61,481 nt of DNA, taken from Allomyces macrogynus ATCC 38327. Taxonomy: Eukaryota > Blastocladiomycota > Blastocladiomycetes > Blastocladiales > Blastocladiaceae. Where the stretch lies: assembly GCA_000151295.1 (NCBI GenBank), contig GG745331.1:898973-960453 (forward strand), given 5' to 3'. A program made the translations under genes and the position numbers. The notes under the pieces are model-generated. The model had not been told where the DNA came from, did no database searches, and saw only the letters and a list, made by a program, of their open reading frames with translations. Below are positions 52,057 through 61,481 of this stretch, piece after piece. Position 1 is the first letter of the stretch; each line of letters begins with the position of its first letter.

Positions 52057-55000
52057 ATGGACGCACCCCGGCCGCAGCGCCGGCGCACGCGGTCCGCGGC
52101 ACGCGAACTCGGCGCAGACCCGTCCAAGATCCGGAACTGGCACGCCATGGCCGCAGGCGCCGCCATGGCCGTCGTGGCCGCTGGCATCGGTTCGTGCCAC
52201 GGTCCATCTCTCCCGATCACCAGCCTTGTTCTCTCGCCCGCCGTTTCCAACCTTGCTGCGCCGCGTCTGCCATATTGTGGTCATGGTCGCGGCCGGGACG
52301 AGCTCGGGCATGCGAATCTGGGACCGCTGCCGTGCCCACATCCAGCTAGGGCTGATCACTGCCCACCACAACCCCATCTCGACCTTCCAGGCGGCGCCCT
52401 TGCGCTCTACTTTGTCCTGCACTCGAACCAGCTCGGCACATTCGACGCTGCATTCGACAGCGAATGCCGACAGAGCATTCGGCTCATCGACGTGGCCTTC
52501 AACCGTCGGATCGCAGGAACGGTACGTCCCGACCATATCGCCAGCGGAACGTCGATCCCGAATTATGGCCAAGTAACTGGCCAGAATCCAATAGCTTCAG
52601 CGCGTCGGCGCGTTCTTATACGCCGTTCCCTCCATCAACCAAGGTACGCTGGCTCCGGTGGCCGACGACGACGTGCCTGTCGTACCTTCTTGACCCACGC
52701 TGGCGCGCGCGCGCGCACAGACCTCTTGGACCAGTTTTGCCGTGCGTCCTCGTTCGACACGTCGATTGTCTACGCCGTGTCGGTCACGCCGGTGCTCGGA
52801 CTCAACCAGGTCGCGCAGTACGAGCGCCTGGCCAACCACTCAATCTCACCCCAACCGTCTCCGGCCAACAATCCGGGAAACCAAACGCGGGTCAATGGCG
52901 TTCCAGTGACCTCACCAGTTTTGTTCATGTGCGGTCGACGTTCTCCACCGTGTAAGGCTCATGGAACCGGCGCGGCTAACGAGCTGGAGAGTGCCCGTAG
53001 GTACCCGCGAACGCTGACGCCGGTCATTCGAGGATTCGACCAACTGAGCGAACCCGTGCGCCGTTCGACGCTGCGCCCCCTGCTTGAGTCGGCGACACGA
53101 AACATGGCCATCTCGAACCCGATCTGGCTGCTCTACAACGCCAGCGGGTTCGTGGCCTGGACCAAGGCACCCAACCGCACCGAGACCACCGACGACACGC
53201 CCTTTGTCCAATGGATTGGTGGGATCACGCTGTTCACGGCCGACCTGCTTAACACGACGCTCGGCATGGACCAGCGGCACAAGGGCGTGCACATGACCAT
53301 CTTCCACGCGTCGGGCGAGCGGCTCTACTCGACTTTGACGCCGGCCAACGAAAAGCGCATCATGACCACGCTCGACTACCAGTTTGCCGTGTTTGACCAA
53401 CAGTGGCGCGCAACGTGTCTCGCAACGCGCTCCTACCGGCGCGGGTTCCTCAGTTCGGCCCCGATCGTGATTGCCGTGATCACCGTCATCATGGGGCTCG
53501 CTGCGGCCGAATTGACGCGCCGCATCATGTTCAAGAAATGGGTCGCCAAGTACGTTGACGAGCGACTGCGCAGCCAGGTCCGGCTGCTCCACTCGCTCGC
53601 GTCGAGCGCCAAGGCCGTCGTCGACTCGATGCCCGACGGCCTCATGGTCGTGAACGCGCACGGCCGGATCTTGGCTCTGAACGACGCGGCGCTGACGATG
53701 ACGGGATACTCGGTCGCGGAGCTCGAGCGGATTCCCGTGACGGTCATTGTCGCGCCGACACCAGCGACGGAGAGCGAGACCGACACCGAGTCGACCTCGC
53801 ACGAGTCGGCCGTACCAGCCGAGACGACCCGGCCACAAACCGACGTTGAACCGCTGATCTCGCTGCCGCCTCCCCCACCGCCAACGACCGCAACCCCCAA
53901 CTCATACTCGCGACCCCCACCACCGCCCAACCCGCGCCCGTTCCCCATGGGCGAGTTTGACGGCACCGTTCTCCGGCGCGACCACACGACCGTGGCCGTG
54001 AAGGTCTTCGTGCACGCGGCGACCGACGACCCGCACATGACGCTCGATGCGCGGGCACTGTTCCCCAACGGCGAGAACGCGGGCTTTTCGCTGCTACCGA
54101 ATGTGTCGCAGCGCGACGCGATTACGCAAATTATTCTCCTGCACGTGATTTCCGACGAGGAAGTGCAGACGCGCGCGGCCGTGGCCAAGGCGCAGCGCGA
54201 CAAGCAGCGCGCGCACGCGAGCAAGTTGTCGTTACTGCAGATATTGACGAGCTCGCTGTTCCCGCGCGTCATGACGATTCTCCGGACGCTCGGGTGGCTG
54301 CAGCGCCGGACCGAAGTCACCGAGCAGGCGGCCGCGTCGTCAAGAGTCGTGGCGCCGCCAGCGAGGACGCGCGTGGGAACGGCGTACGCGCACCCGGTCC
54401 CGCAATCGCGCGGGCTGATGGGGCCGACCTTACACAGCGTGCCGCATCCAGCACTCCCATCAACTGCGCCGGCCGTCGCACACATGGTCGAGTTCATGGA
54501 GGACTTGGCACTCTATGTCGGATCGCCGTTACCGGCCGAGTACGCTGTCGGTGCCGGGACCGTGTCCGTGCAACGCATCTTACGCGACCAGCTCGACCGC
54601 GTCGCTCCCGTGACTGCGGCCAAGCGCCTGCGCGTTCTCGCGACGGTCGACCCGCCGGACCTGGTCCTGCGCGGCGACTCGGCCGTCCTGCGGCTGATTA
54701 TTGCTAAAATCGTCGCACTCGGGTCGCGGATCGCGCGCCGCGGCGCGACATGGACGATCCGGCACGCCCTCATAAGCGCGGGCACCGATGCGCCGCCAGA
54801 TATTGCCGCCGCTCCACCACACGGCCGCGCGCGGTCGGTCGATTCACCGGCACCCGCGGCGCCAAGACCGGCAGCAGATGCATTTCCGTCCGGCCGAATG
54901 CCGTCAAGCACCACGCGCGTGTCCACCAATGGCGCGCGGCAACGCCGAAGTCGCCGGGCGACGGCATTGTCAGCCCCACTCGAGGACCCATTGGCCGCGA

Positions 55001-55320
55001 CCGCGCACGCCGCTGCAGAACCGATGCTCGAGTTCACGCATAGTCTGACGGCCGTCGACCAGTGGCTCGACCTGCACGATCTCGAGCAGGTGCTGACTCA
55101 GCAGGCGCGGCACGACGACGTGTGTACGGCCGGACTGACGTATTTGGGGATCGAGCAGTTGGTGGACCGGCTCGGCGGCACGTTCCGCCGGGGAGTGGAT
55201 TCGGCGACGGGGGTTCAGTACTTGTCGCTCCGGATTGCCGTGGCCGCGCTCGGGTTTGAGGTGGTTCGACGCGACGAGGATGGGGAGGAGGAGAGGCCGG
55301 GTTTGGCGCACGGCGCGTAG
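52057..55320 (+). CDS. CHASE-PAS pseudo-histidine kinase (membrane sensor-like)
   Basis: From ATG 52057: a basic leader, a first helix (HAMAAGAAMAVVAAGIG), and an extracytoplasmic region whose end matches CHASE domains (PVIRGFDQLSEPVRRSTLRP, then SNPIWLLYNASGFVAWTKA). Exons between about 52190 and 53000 are not resolved. A second helix (APIVIAVITVIMGLAAAELT) leads to a coiled segment and a PAS domain (VVDSMPDGLMVVNAHGRILA, then LNDAALTMTGYSVAELERIP) interrupted by a Pro-rich insert. The HisKA position reads KLSLLQILTSSLFPRVMTIL: no phospho-accepting His. The ATPase region keeps the frame (KRLRVLATVDPPDLVLRGDS, then AVLRLIIAKIVALGSRIARR), yet lacks the N-box Asn, and AGLTYLGIEQLVDRLGGTFR replaces GLGLAI...MGG. 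No receiver domain follows. The fold is recognisable and catalysis is almost certainly lost, so a ligand-sensing scaffold is likely (inference). Confidence 0.72.
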   Translation: MDAPRPQRRRTRSAARELGADPSKIRNWHAMAAGAAMAVVAAGIGSCHGPSLPITSLVLSPAVSNLAAPRLPYCGHGRGRDELGHANLGPLPCPHPARADHCPPQPHLDLPGGALALYFVLHSNQLGTFDAAFDSECRQSIRLIDVAFNRRIAGTVRPDHIASGTSIPNYGQVTGQNPIASARRRVLIRRSLHQPRYAGSGGRRRRACRTFLTHAGARARTDLLDQFCRASSFDTSIVYAVSVTPVLGLNQVAQYERLANHSISPQPSPANNPGNQTRVNGVPVTSPVLFMCGRRSPPCKAHGTGAANELESARRYPRTLTPVIRGFDQLSEPVRRSTLRPLLESATRNMAISNPIWLLYNASGFVAWTKAPNRTETTDDTPFVQWIGGITLFTADLLNTTLGMDQRHKGVHMTIFHASGERLYSTLTPANEKRIMTTLDYQFAVFDQQWRATCLATRSYRRGFLSSAPIVIAVITVIMGLAAAELTRRIMFKKWVAKYVDERLRSQVRLLHSLASSAKAVVDSMPDGLMVVNAHGRILALNDAALTMTGYSVAELERIPVTVIVAPTPATESETDTESTSHESAVPAETTRPQTDVEPLISLPPPPPPTTATPNSYSRPPPPPNPRPFPMGEFDGTVLRRDHTTVAVKVFVHAATDDPHMTLDARALFPNGENAGFSLLPNVSQRDAITQIILLHVISDEEVQTRAAVAKAQRDKQRAHASKLSLLQILTSSLFPRVMTILRTLGWLQRRTEVTEQAAASSRVVAPPARTRVGTAYAHPVPQSRGLMGPTLHSVPHPALPSTAPAVAHMVEFMEDLALYVGSPLPAEYAVGAGTVSVQRILRDQLDRVAPVTAAKRLRVLATVDPPDLVLRGDSAVLRLIIAKIVALGSRIARRGATWTIRHALISAGTDAPPDIAAAPPHGRARSVDSPAPAAPRPAADAFPSGRMPSSTTRVSTNGARQRRSRRATALSAPLEDPLAATAHAAAEPMLEFTHSLTAVDQWLDLHDLEQVLTQQARHDDVCTAGLTYLGIEQLVDRLGGTFRRGVDSATGVQYLSLRIAVAALGFEVVRRDEDGEEERPGLAHGA

Positions 55321-55506
55321 CGTCCGGGCGTCTGGACCGATTCCACCGTCGAGATATGGCAATATCGGTCGTGGGGTTCATCATTAAGCGGGACGGTGGG
55401 TCTTGGTGGTGGAGGGTGGACTTGGACCGAATATTGATATTTTGGCCACGTCACGCGCGTGCACTGCGCTTCTTTCTTATTCGCGCTGCCGGCCGCTTTG
55501 CAGAAC

Positions 55507-56217
55507 ATGTCCAGTGCCAGCGCGGTCAGATCACTCTCCCTCATCACCACCATGGCGACCACGACAGCCCGCACCATGCTTTCTCGCGCTCTTACGCGCC
55601 TTCAACTGCCCGCAACACGACCCAGCTTCGCTCGCAGGTTACCTGCCTTGACCAGCCCGTCGAGCATCGCGACGTTTGGATCAAGCAGCACACCATCCAT
55701 CACCAGCATTCTTTCGGGCCGCACCATGACGACCAAGCATGACCAGGACCCGCCACCCAGCACGGCCGAGGCACCGGCGCTGCCGTGGCACGGATCCGAC
55801 GCGACCACGGCGCCGACTGAGCTCAAAGTGAATGGTCCAGCAACGCGACTCGACGACTTGGGTACGTATAAACGCGTCGCTCACCGCGTCGAGTGGACTA
55901 CGGCGCTTACACGGTCACCGAACCAGGTCCAATCGTCGTGCACGTTGACGGCACCATGTCGCGCATCGACAACTGGGCCGACATGTCCGAGATTGAGCGC
56001 ACGAACGTGCTGCGCATCCTGCCAAAACGCAACCGCGCGGTACGCGTCCGGATCCAAGTCGCTTGCCATACCTCGCGGGTGGGACATGTTGACTGACGAT
56101 GCGCGATCGCAAATGTAGCGACTGCAAGCACTCAAGGACGCACAGGCGGCCGCATCGACGCGCCCGCGCGCAAAGGACGGAGAATGTGGGAATAACGAGC
56201 ACGAAAGAGAGCAGTAA
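55507..56217 (+). CDS. Small protein with mitochondrial-type presequence, three exons, unknown function
   Basis: Exons 55507-55861, 55894-56039 and 56119-56217 give 199 aa; ATG 55549 is an alternative start. The first intron is only 32 bp (GTACGT...CGAG), near the lower limit for splicing, but it is needed to join DDLG to VDYGAYTVTEPGPIVVHVDG. Residues 1-60 are rich in Arg, Ser, Thr and Leu without acids (TARTMLSRALTRLQLPATRP), as in matrix-targeting presequences. The conserved-looking core is SRIDNWADMSEIERTNVLRI followed by LPKRNRARLQALKDAQ, a short helical pair. The tail is hydrophilic. No named family came to mind with confidence. Confidence 0.55.
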
Positions 56218-56261
56218 CAACAGGAAGACATCAATTCGCCCAAATCCAAGGGATGATTGAA

Positions 56262-56278
56262 TCGTAGGGGGGGGGGGG
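56262..56278. repeat. Poly-G run
   Basis: Ten to eleven uninterrupted G in the convergent spacer between the small mitochondrial-type gene and the first zinc-finger gene. Non-coding. Confidence 0.75.
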
Positions 56279-56438
56279 TCCACATTGCATGGTGGTGGCA
56301 CACGAAAGATCAGCAACGAGTTAACAGAAACATGAAACCAAACCAAATTTGATCCTGGCACGCGCCAACGTCGCAGACGCTGCGCCGCGTGCCGTCCGGT
56401 TCTAAAGAGCTGTGCGCACATCATCGCGCAGTCACGCA

Positions 56439-58900
56439 TCACTCGTGCATGATGCTGCCATCGTCGTCCTCGTCCTCGTCGCTGGCATCGCCCATCGACG
56501 TGCGATCCTCCTCGCCCTCGTCGTCGTCCTCATGTTTCCCGTTCATGCTCGTCGTGTCGTTGTCCGACATGCCCGTGGTCGTGTCGTCGGCGTCGTCGTG
56601 CGACTCGGACCGTGCCGCTGCCGCGAGCGCTGCGGCCGACGCATGGCCCGCGGGCCGGCGCGGCATCTTGCCGACCTTGGACCCGCACTCGATTTCGACG
56701 CGCAGGTGACGCGAAAGCGCGTCGTGTCGCGCAAACCCGCGCTTGCAGACGGTGCACTCGTAGGGTTTCGCGCCAGAGTGAATGCGCTCGTGCCGCTCGC
56801 AGTCGTGCTTGCGCGCAAACGTGCGATCGCAAAACTGGCACTTGTGCGGGCGGTCGTTGGTGTGCGTCTTGGCGTGCGATTCTAAACAATGGAAAACCAA
56901 AGGTGAGAAACCGCTCGACTCGACAACTTGGAAATCAGCCGCAAACCAAACGTACTCAAGTTGAACGCGCGCGTAAACGTCTTATGGCACACGTCGCACT
57001 GGAACACCTTCTTGCGGCGCGCCGGCGGCGCGGGCTCTGTAGCCGCGTTGGAGGACCCGGCAGCACTCCCGACCTCGGGCGACGGCGGGAGCGACGCTGG
57101 TCCCGGCACACGAACGGTGTGCACGAGCGCGCGATCCCCCGTGAACCCACCGGCCGCGTACGCGGCAACACTATTCCGGCGCCACTGGCGACCTGTCCCC
57201 GGCGTCCCCGGCGCCGACGCGGACGTCGGCGACAGCAGCGAGTTGTCCCCCTGGATCGGCGGGAGCGTGAAGAGCGGCGACAACGCGGCCGCAACCGACT
57301 CGTTGAGACTCGAGTGACCCGATGACTCGCGCGAGACGGCACCCGCAGCCGGCGGGAGCAGGAGCGCCAGCGCTTGGTTGACGGTGGCCTCCATGGGCGA
57401 CATGACGAGCGGCGACGTGTTGCCGCCATGCAAACCAGCATGCGAGGCGGCGTGCGAGGTGCCCGACGAGGCGCGGCGCGGCGGAGCGAGCGGCGGGTGC
57501 AGGAGCGCATCGATGGCGGTCGTCGGGTGCGCTGCAGCCGCAGTCACCGCAGCAATCATGGTCGGCGGTAGGTGCAGGCTTGGCACGTTCGGTGCGTTAT
57601 GCTGCTGCGGTGGGGCCCAGTATGGTGCCGCCGCCGCCGTGGTAGTCATGATCGGGTCCGACAGATGCGACGCGCCATTGTTGCTGCTCGACAAGTGCTG
57701 GCTCGATCCAGGCGCTGGCACACCAGCCGGCGGCCACGGCCACGACGTCGACAGCGACGCGCCGTGCTGGCTCGGCGACTTGGTGAGCGTGCCGCCAAAC
57801 ATGCCCTGCGGCTGCAGATTCGGCTGGATCGGCTGTGACGGCGGCATCTGCGGGTGATGCGCCCCGGTCGGCGGGAACGCCGGCGGATCATGGAAGCTCA
57901 GCGACGGTGGCGTACCAGGCGGCGTGCACCAAGCAGGTGCGGAAGCTGCATTCCCTGCGGCGGCAGCAGCGGCCCAGGACTTGCCGCGCCGGTGGTTTGC
58001 GCCAAACGCGGCGGAACCGGCGGCCGAGTCGGCGGGAGGAGCGGCCAGTGCGGCAGCGGCGGCAGCAGCAGCGGCGGCGGCAGCGCTGTTGCCCGCGGCG
58101 CCCAAGCTGTTCGCGGCCTGGATCGCCGTCTGCATGCACACGTTACTATCTGGCGGCGGCGCGTTGTAGTTTGGCGGCAGGACCGCGGCGGCCGCGGAAA
58201 TCGCGGCATCGGCCATGGCCGCGACGGCCGCGACCAAGTTCGGATCGACGTCTTGGAATGCATGTGGGGACGTAGGCGCGAGAAGCGCGCCAGTGCTGCT
58301 GCCACCAGCACCGCCCGGGGGCAAGTCGGCCGCTTGCGCCGACGGCGACGGGTGCAGGAAACTTGGTGCCGCAGGGGACAGTGCGGCCGGGGTGGTGCCT
58401 GCGGTCGACGCATCATGCAGTGCCGCGGCGGCGGCCATGACGGCAGCGACAGTGGCGCGCACAAGTGTCGGATCGACTGTCGACGTGTCGGTTAGGGTCG
58501 CGGTTGGCAACTGGGGTGATGGCGACGTGGGCACGCTACGATCGGGATGTCGCGTCGGTGACGTGTGCGCGCCGGGAGCGGGAGCATGCGCGTTCGGCAC
58601 GGCGAGCCATGCCGACGTGGCATGTGCGGCGGCCGTGGTCGTGGTCGTAAAATGCGGTTGGTGTGGAGGCGCGTGAGGCGCGATCTGCGGCGGCCGCGGG
58701 TTGGTGGGCGCAGATGGTAGGTCGTGGGTGGCCGTGGGCGTTTGCAGCAACGCCGCGAGCGGGTCGGCGTGGTATTGGTGGTGTTGGCGCTGTTGGTGGT
58801 GGTGCTGCTGGCGCTGCTGCTGGTGGTGGTGCGGGTCGAGGACGGCTTGTGCGTGCGTCGAAGGCCGGAACGACGGCGGCGGGCCAAACGGCGGGTCCAT
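56439..58900 (-). CDS. Three-finger C2H2 zinc-finger protein with Ala/Pro/His-rich N terminus, two exons
   Basis: Exons 58900-56956 and 56881-56439 give 795 aa. The 74-bp intron cuts inside finger 1, joining FQCDVCHKTFTRAFNL to KSHAKTH through a split Lys codon. Finger 2 is KCQFCDRTFARKHDCERHERIH. Finger 3 is ECTVCKRGFARHDALSRHLR, lacking a tight second His pair, with EIEC following. Linkers are close to TGEKP type (HTNDRPH, HSGAKPY), so sequence-specific DNA binding is expected. The first 640 residues are low-complexity (His/Gln, Ala, Pro, Ser), as in fungal activation regions. The tail is acidic (HEDDDEGEEDRTSMGDASDE). It is paralogous to the next gene. Target genes cannot be inferred. Confidence 0.9.
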
Positions 58901-59027
58901 GGTGACTGGTGAGGGGCGCGAGGTCGAGAAAGGGGACCAGAGGCAGTCGGGGCAGGGCAGGGCCGGCTGGTGGCGGTCGGGTCGCGATCGTCACAGGTAA
59001 ACAGACAAGCAGCAGCAGGACACACAC

Positions 59028-59039
59028 GTGTCGTCGTTG

Positions 59040-59071
<32 letters not shown>

Positions 59072-59100
59072 GTTGTCGTCGTCGTCGTCGTCGTCGGTGT
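59028..59100. repeat. (GTC)n/(GTT)n trinucleotide microsatellite
   Basis: About 24 near-perfect GTC/GTT triplets upstream of the first zinc-finger gene, likely in its 5' UTR or promoter. Confidence 0.9.
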
Positions 59101-60195
59101 CGGGCCGGTGGTTGGTGGTCGGCTGTCGGTGGTCGGCGGTCGGGATCGTTGGACTGGTTCGGTTCGACAAGGAGAGAGACGGGAGCGGTCTGCCGCGGGC
59201 GCAATTCATTCAAGTAGGGGGACCGCGTCCGGTCGCGGCACGTGCGTCCGGTGCCTACGACCATGAATCTGCCGCGATCAAGAGCGACCATGGTCAGCTG
59301 GGGCGCGGGCCGGCGGCGAGGGCGGCGGCGCGGGGCTTGGCGACGGCGAGGGCGAGGTCAACGGCGTGCCGCTCACAAGGCCCTGTGTTTGCGCGCGCCC
59401 GTGGGTGTGTGATGGGTGAACAACGACGGCCGGCTGCAGGGACCGAGCGATTATCCCCTACTCGCGAGGCAGCAATTGGCGTCCCCTCCCAAGATGTGCT
59501 TTGCCGATCGCTGGTGCGTTACACCACGCATGACGAGTCGGCGGGCCTTCCGCCATGGAATCGAGTGTGTCCCTTGTTGCGGCTACCAGCCCCTCGCCAC
59601 AGACGCCTAAAGTCTATTCCACGTTCTCTGGCGGCGCGTCGGGGCTCTTCCACACACAGCCGTTTCGCACACCAAGTCACACCCAGACAAGGACCCAACA
59701 GCCATCCTTGACGCCCGGTCTTGTGCCGCGACATCGGTTCCGGTGACCTTCTCGCCCCCCTGCTTAGCCGCCGTTGCACCATGTTTGCACCGGTGCGCTT
59801 CCAGAAAATCGCCGATCCGCTTCTCGTCTCGCATGATGCCCGCGTCCCAGACGCGCACGTAGCACGCATGCACACGTACTAGATTCATTTTATGATGCCG
59901 GTGCGGCCGCTGCCGCTGCCGCTGCTCTCAACACTCTTGTCACCTTGTGACAGAAATAAAGGCGTGAGTGTGGAAGACGAGAGCCCGACGTTCCATCGAC
60001 GCAAAAGACAAGCCCAACAAGACATCAGCATTCAAATCAAACGGACCCGAGACCAGCCACACGCATCAGTGGAAATGTGTTGGTACGAAAAAAAAAAGAA
60101 GCGCGTGGGAATCACGATCCATGGACGGGGTTTGACGTTACACACACCAAGAAAGTACAAAACTACAACAAAGCAGACTCAGCACGAACACAAAA

Positions 60196-60221
60196 GAGAA
60201 GAGAAGAGAAGAGAAGAGAAC
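60196..60221. repeat. AGAGA-type pentanucleotide repeat
   Basis: About five tandem GAGAA/AGAGA units, purine-only on the plus strand, in the 3' flank of the second zinc-finger gene. Confidence 0.85.
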
Positions 60222-60337
60222 GAAACGGAGCACATACGAAATCACGCGCGCGTGGTCTGCAGCAGAGCAAAATCCCAGGAAAAGAACAGAAGGAGAAACG
60301 GCGCGTATTGCTCGGGATATTTTTTGACTTGGTGATG

Positions 60338-61481
60338 CTACTCGCTCATAGCAGCATCCTCGTCGTCATTGTCATTGTCATTGTCATCGGCCTCTTCATC
60401 ACTACTGTCGCCTTGGTCCTCGTCCAAGTCGTCAATGTCTACGTCTTCGTGTTCCTCGTCGTCGTCGTTCTCGTCCGTCAAACTGCCATCCTCGGCTGCC
60501 GTCGACGCATCTCCACCCGCTTCAGTCGCGCAAAATGCTGCTTTTTTCGACCCAGCAGTACCCGACGAAGACCCTCCACCTCCTCGCCCCGCGGTCGCCG
60601 GCCGACGCGGCGGCGCAATTCCCAACTTTGCGCCGCACTCCGGGTCGCCGCGCAAGTGCCGCGACAACGCGTCATGTCGCGCAAACCCGATCCCACAGGC
60701 CTCGCACTGGTACGGCCGGTCGCCCGTGTGCAGCCGCTGGTGCCGCTCGCAGTCGTGCTTGCGCGCAAACGTGCGCACGCAGTACTGGCACGCGTAAGGC
60801 CGGTCGTTCGAGTGCGTCATGGCGTGCGATTCTTAACGTAGGTCAACCGCCACGCATCAGTCAAAGCAATACGAAAGTCGAACCGAGCGATCGAAACGTA
60901 CTCAAGTTAAACGCGCGAGAAAACGACTTGCCGCACTCTAGGCACTGGAACCCCTTGCCGCCGGGCGTCGGTGTCACGGGCGGCGTCACCGACGACTCGC
61001 CGTCCGTTGCCGACCTGGTACTCCCACCCGTCGACGCCGGCGTTCCGCTGCTCGACGAGGCCGCGCTCGATCGCGCGCCAGCACGTCGACGCAAACGGGC
61101 GGGACCTGCGGCCGCTGACCCGGCGGCCTGCGCGGCGGCACTGTCGCGCCCGCGACTCCCGCGTCCACGTCCTAGACCTTTCCCGCGCGTTGCGGGATCC
61201 CGTGACGGCGGCGGTTGGGCTGCTGGTGACTGCGACAGATTGGACGCGCGCGAGTCGGCGGTGCTCGCGGGTGGCGCCGTGGATTCGCGCGACGCGGCCG
61301 GGGGCGCGAGCGGGACGAGCGGTGCCGGCGGCGGAGGAGGGGGCATGAACATGGTCGTGGACGCAACCGCAGCGGGTGCCGCGGGGGGCGGAGGCGGCAA
61401 GGGCGGTGCGGGGCCTGGCATCATCGGCGGGTTCAGGAGCATGTCAAACGCCGTCCCCGGCCAGTGCGCCGCCGCCGCCGC
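60338..61481 (-). CDS. C2H2 zinc-finger protein, paralogue of its neighbour, 5' end outside the window
   Basis: Exons (61481 or beyond)-60902 and 60831-60338 are joined by a 70-bp intron at the same split codon inside finger 1 as in the neighbouring gene (FQCLECGKSFSRAFNL to KSHAMTH). Finger 2 is ACQYCVRTFARKHDCERHQRLH and finger 3 QCEACGIGFARHDALSRHLR followed by GDPEC. The part seen before the fingers is Ala/Pro-rich with Arg/Gly (KGLGRGRGSRGRDS). The tail is strongly acidic with Asp/Glu/Asn runs (DDLDEDQGDSSDEEADDNDN). The frame stays open to the window edge, so the start is missing. Fingers 2 and 3 are near-identical to the paralogue in the ARKHDCERH and ARHDALSRHLR helices, predicting overlapping DNA-binding specificity. 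Confidence 0.88.

Larger units (their letters stand above)
58901..60337. other. Intergenic region with simple repeats
   Basis: About 1.4 kb between the two tandem minus-strand zinc-finger genes: the promoter of the first and the 3' UTR of the second. It contains a GTC/GTT microsatellite (59028-59100) and an AGAGA-type repeat (about 60196-60221). Short frames have no domain support. Confidence 0.45.

Noticed and set aside
59519..59888. Minus-strand frames of about 90-120 codons in the spacer between the zinc-finger genes
   Set aside because: Short, no motif, mutually overlapping and without the codon preference of confirmed genes.
1..61481. tRNA, rRNA, CRISPR array, transposon or integrase
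   Set aside because: No cloverleaf, ribosomal segment, regularly spaced array, transposase motif or terminal inverted repeat was recognised by eye. A tRNAscan or repeat search would be decisive.

Overview
The window looks like a gene-dense, GC-rich nuclear segment of a fungus, most likely an early-diverging zoosporic lineage such as Blastocladiomycota or Chytridiomycota (inference). The grounds are short spliceosomal introns (about 38-120 bp, many with GTACGT-like donors, CTGAC/CTAAC branch-like sites and YAG acceptors), strong G/C preference at third codon positions, and eukaryote or fungus-type families: an Hst3/Hst4-like sirtuin, Rpd3-class deacetylase, MEF2/Rlm1-type MADS factor, SART1/Snu66, Cbf5, SLX1 and a CHASE-PAS sensor. 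No tRNA, rRNA, CRISPR array, transposase or replication origin was recognised.

Layout. 1-8 kb: a partial membrane gene running off the left edge, a COG2907-type FAD protein, two small membrane proteins, and a YANK/STK32 kinase on the minus strand. 8-12 kb: a very unusual membrane protein in which transmembrane helices, a UDP-sugar epimerase domain and a nucleotide-diphospho-sugar transferase domain share one reading frame. 12-21 kb: mitochondrial glycine decarboxylase (minus), a sirtuin with C-terminal SUMO-interaction-like motifs, and a three-helix membrane protein with a Tyr/Pro tail. 20.9-23.2 kb: a visibly AT-richer island with Cys/His repeat fragments, a C2HC finger fragment and a divergent SLX1. 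23.5-29 kb: Cbf5 and a disordered coiled-coil protein. 29-33.4 kb: three minus-strand genes, one with a putative NYN/PIN-like nuclease fold and one with SUMO-interaction motifs. 33.6-38.6 kb: SART1/Snu66 and the MADS factor, convergent. 40-48 kb: an I-BAR-like protein, a PH protein with repeated basic segments, and an Rpd3-class HDAC. 48.6-56.2 kb: a large disordered membrane protein, a CHASE-PAS pseudo-histidine kinase and a small mitochondrial-looking protein. 56.4 kb to the right edge: two tandem paralogous C2H2 zinc-finger genes, the second truncated by the window end.

There is no operon logic. Neighbouring genes are mostly unrelated housekeeping and regulatory genes. Several pairs are divergent and share 0.5-1.1 kb promoters: FAD protein with the left-edge gene, kinase with the fusion protein, glycine decarboxylase with sirtuin, Cbf5 with the coiled-coil protein, HDAC with the disordered membrane protein. 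The most unusual content is the membrane-epimerase-transferase fusion, whose transferase lacks a recognisable DxD; the pseudo-histidine kinase, degenerate at every catalytic box but still domain-complete; and the AT-rich Cys/His island.

Exon coordinates were derived by hand from splice signals and frame continuity. They are best for the sirtuin, Cbf5, SART1, I-BAR, PH, zinc-finger, 4-TM and 199-aa genes, and least certain for the 5' ends of the fusion protein and of the CHASE protein.
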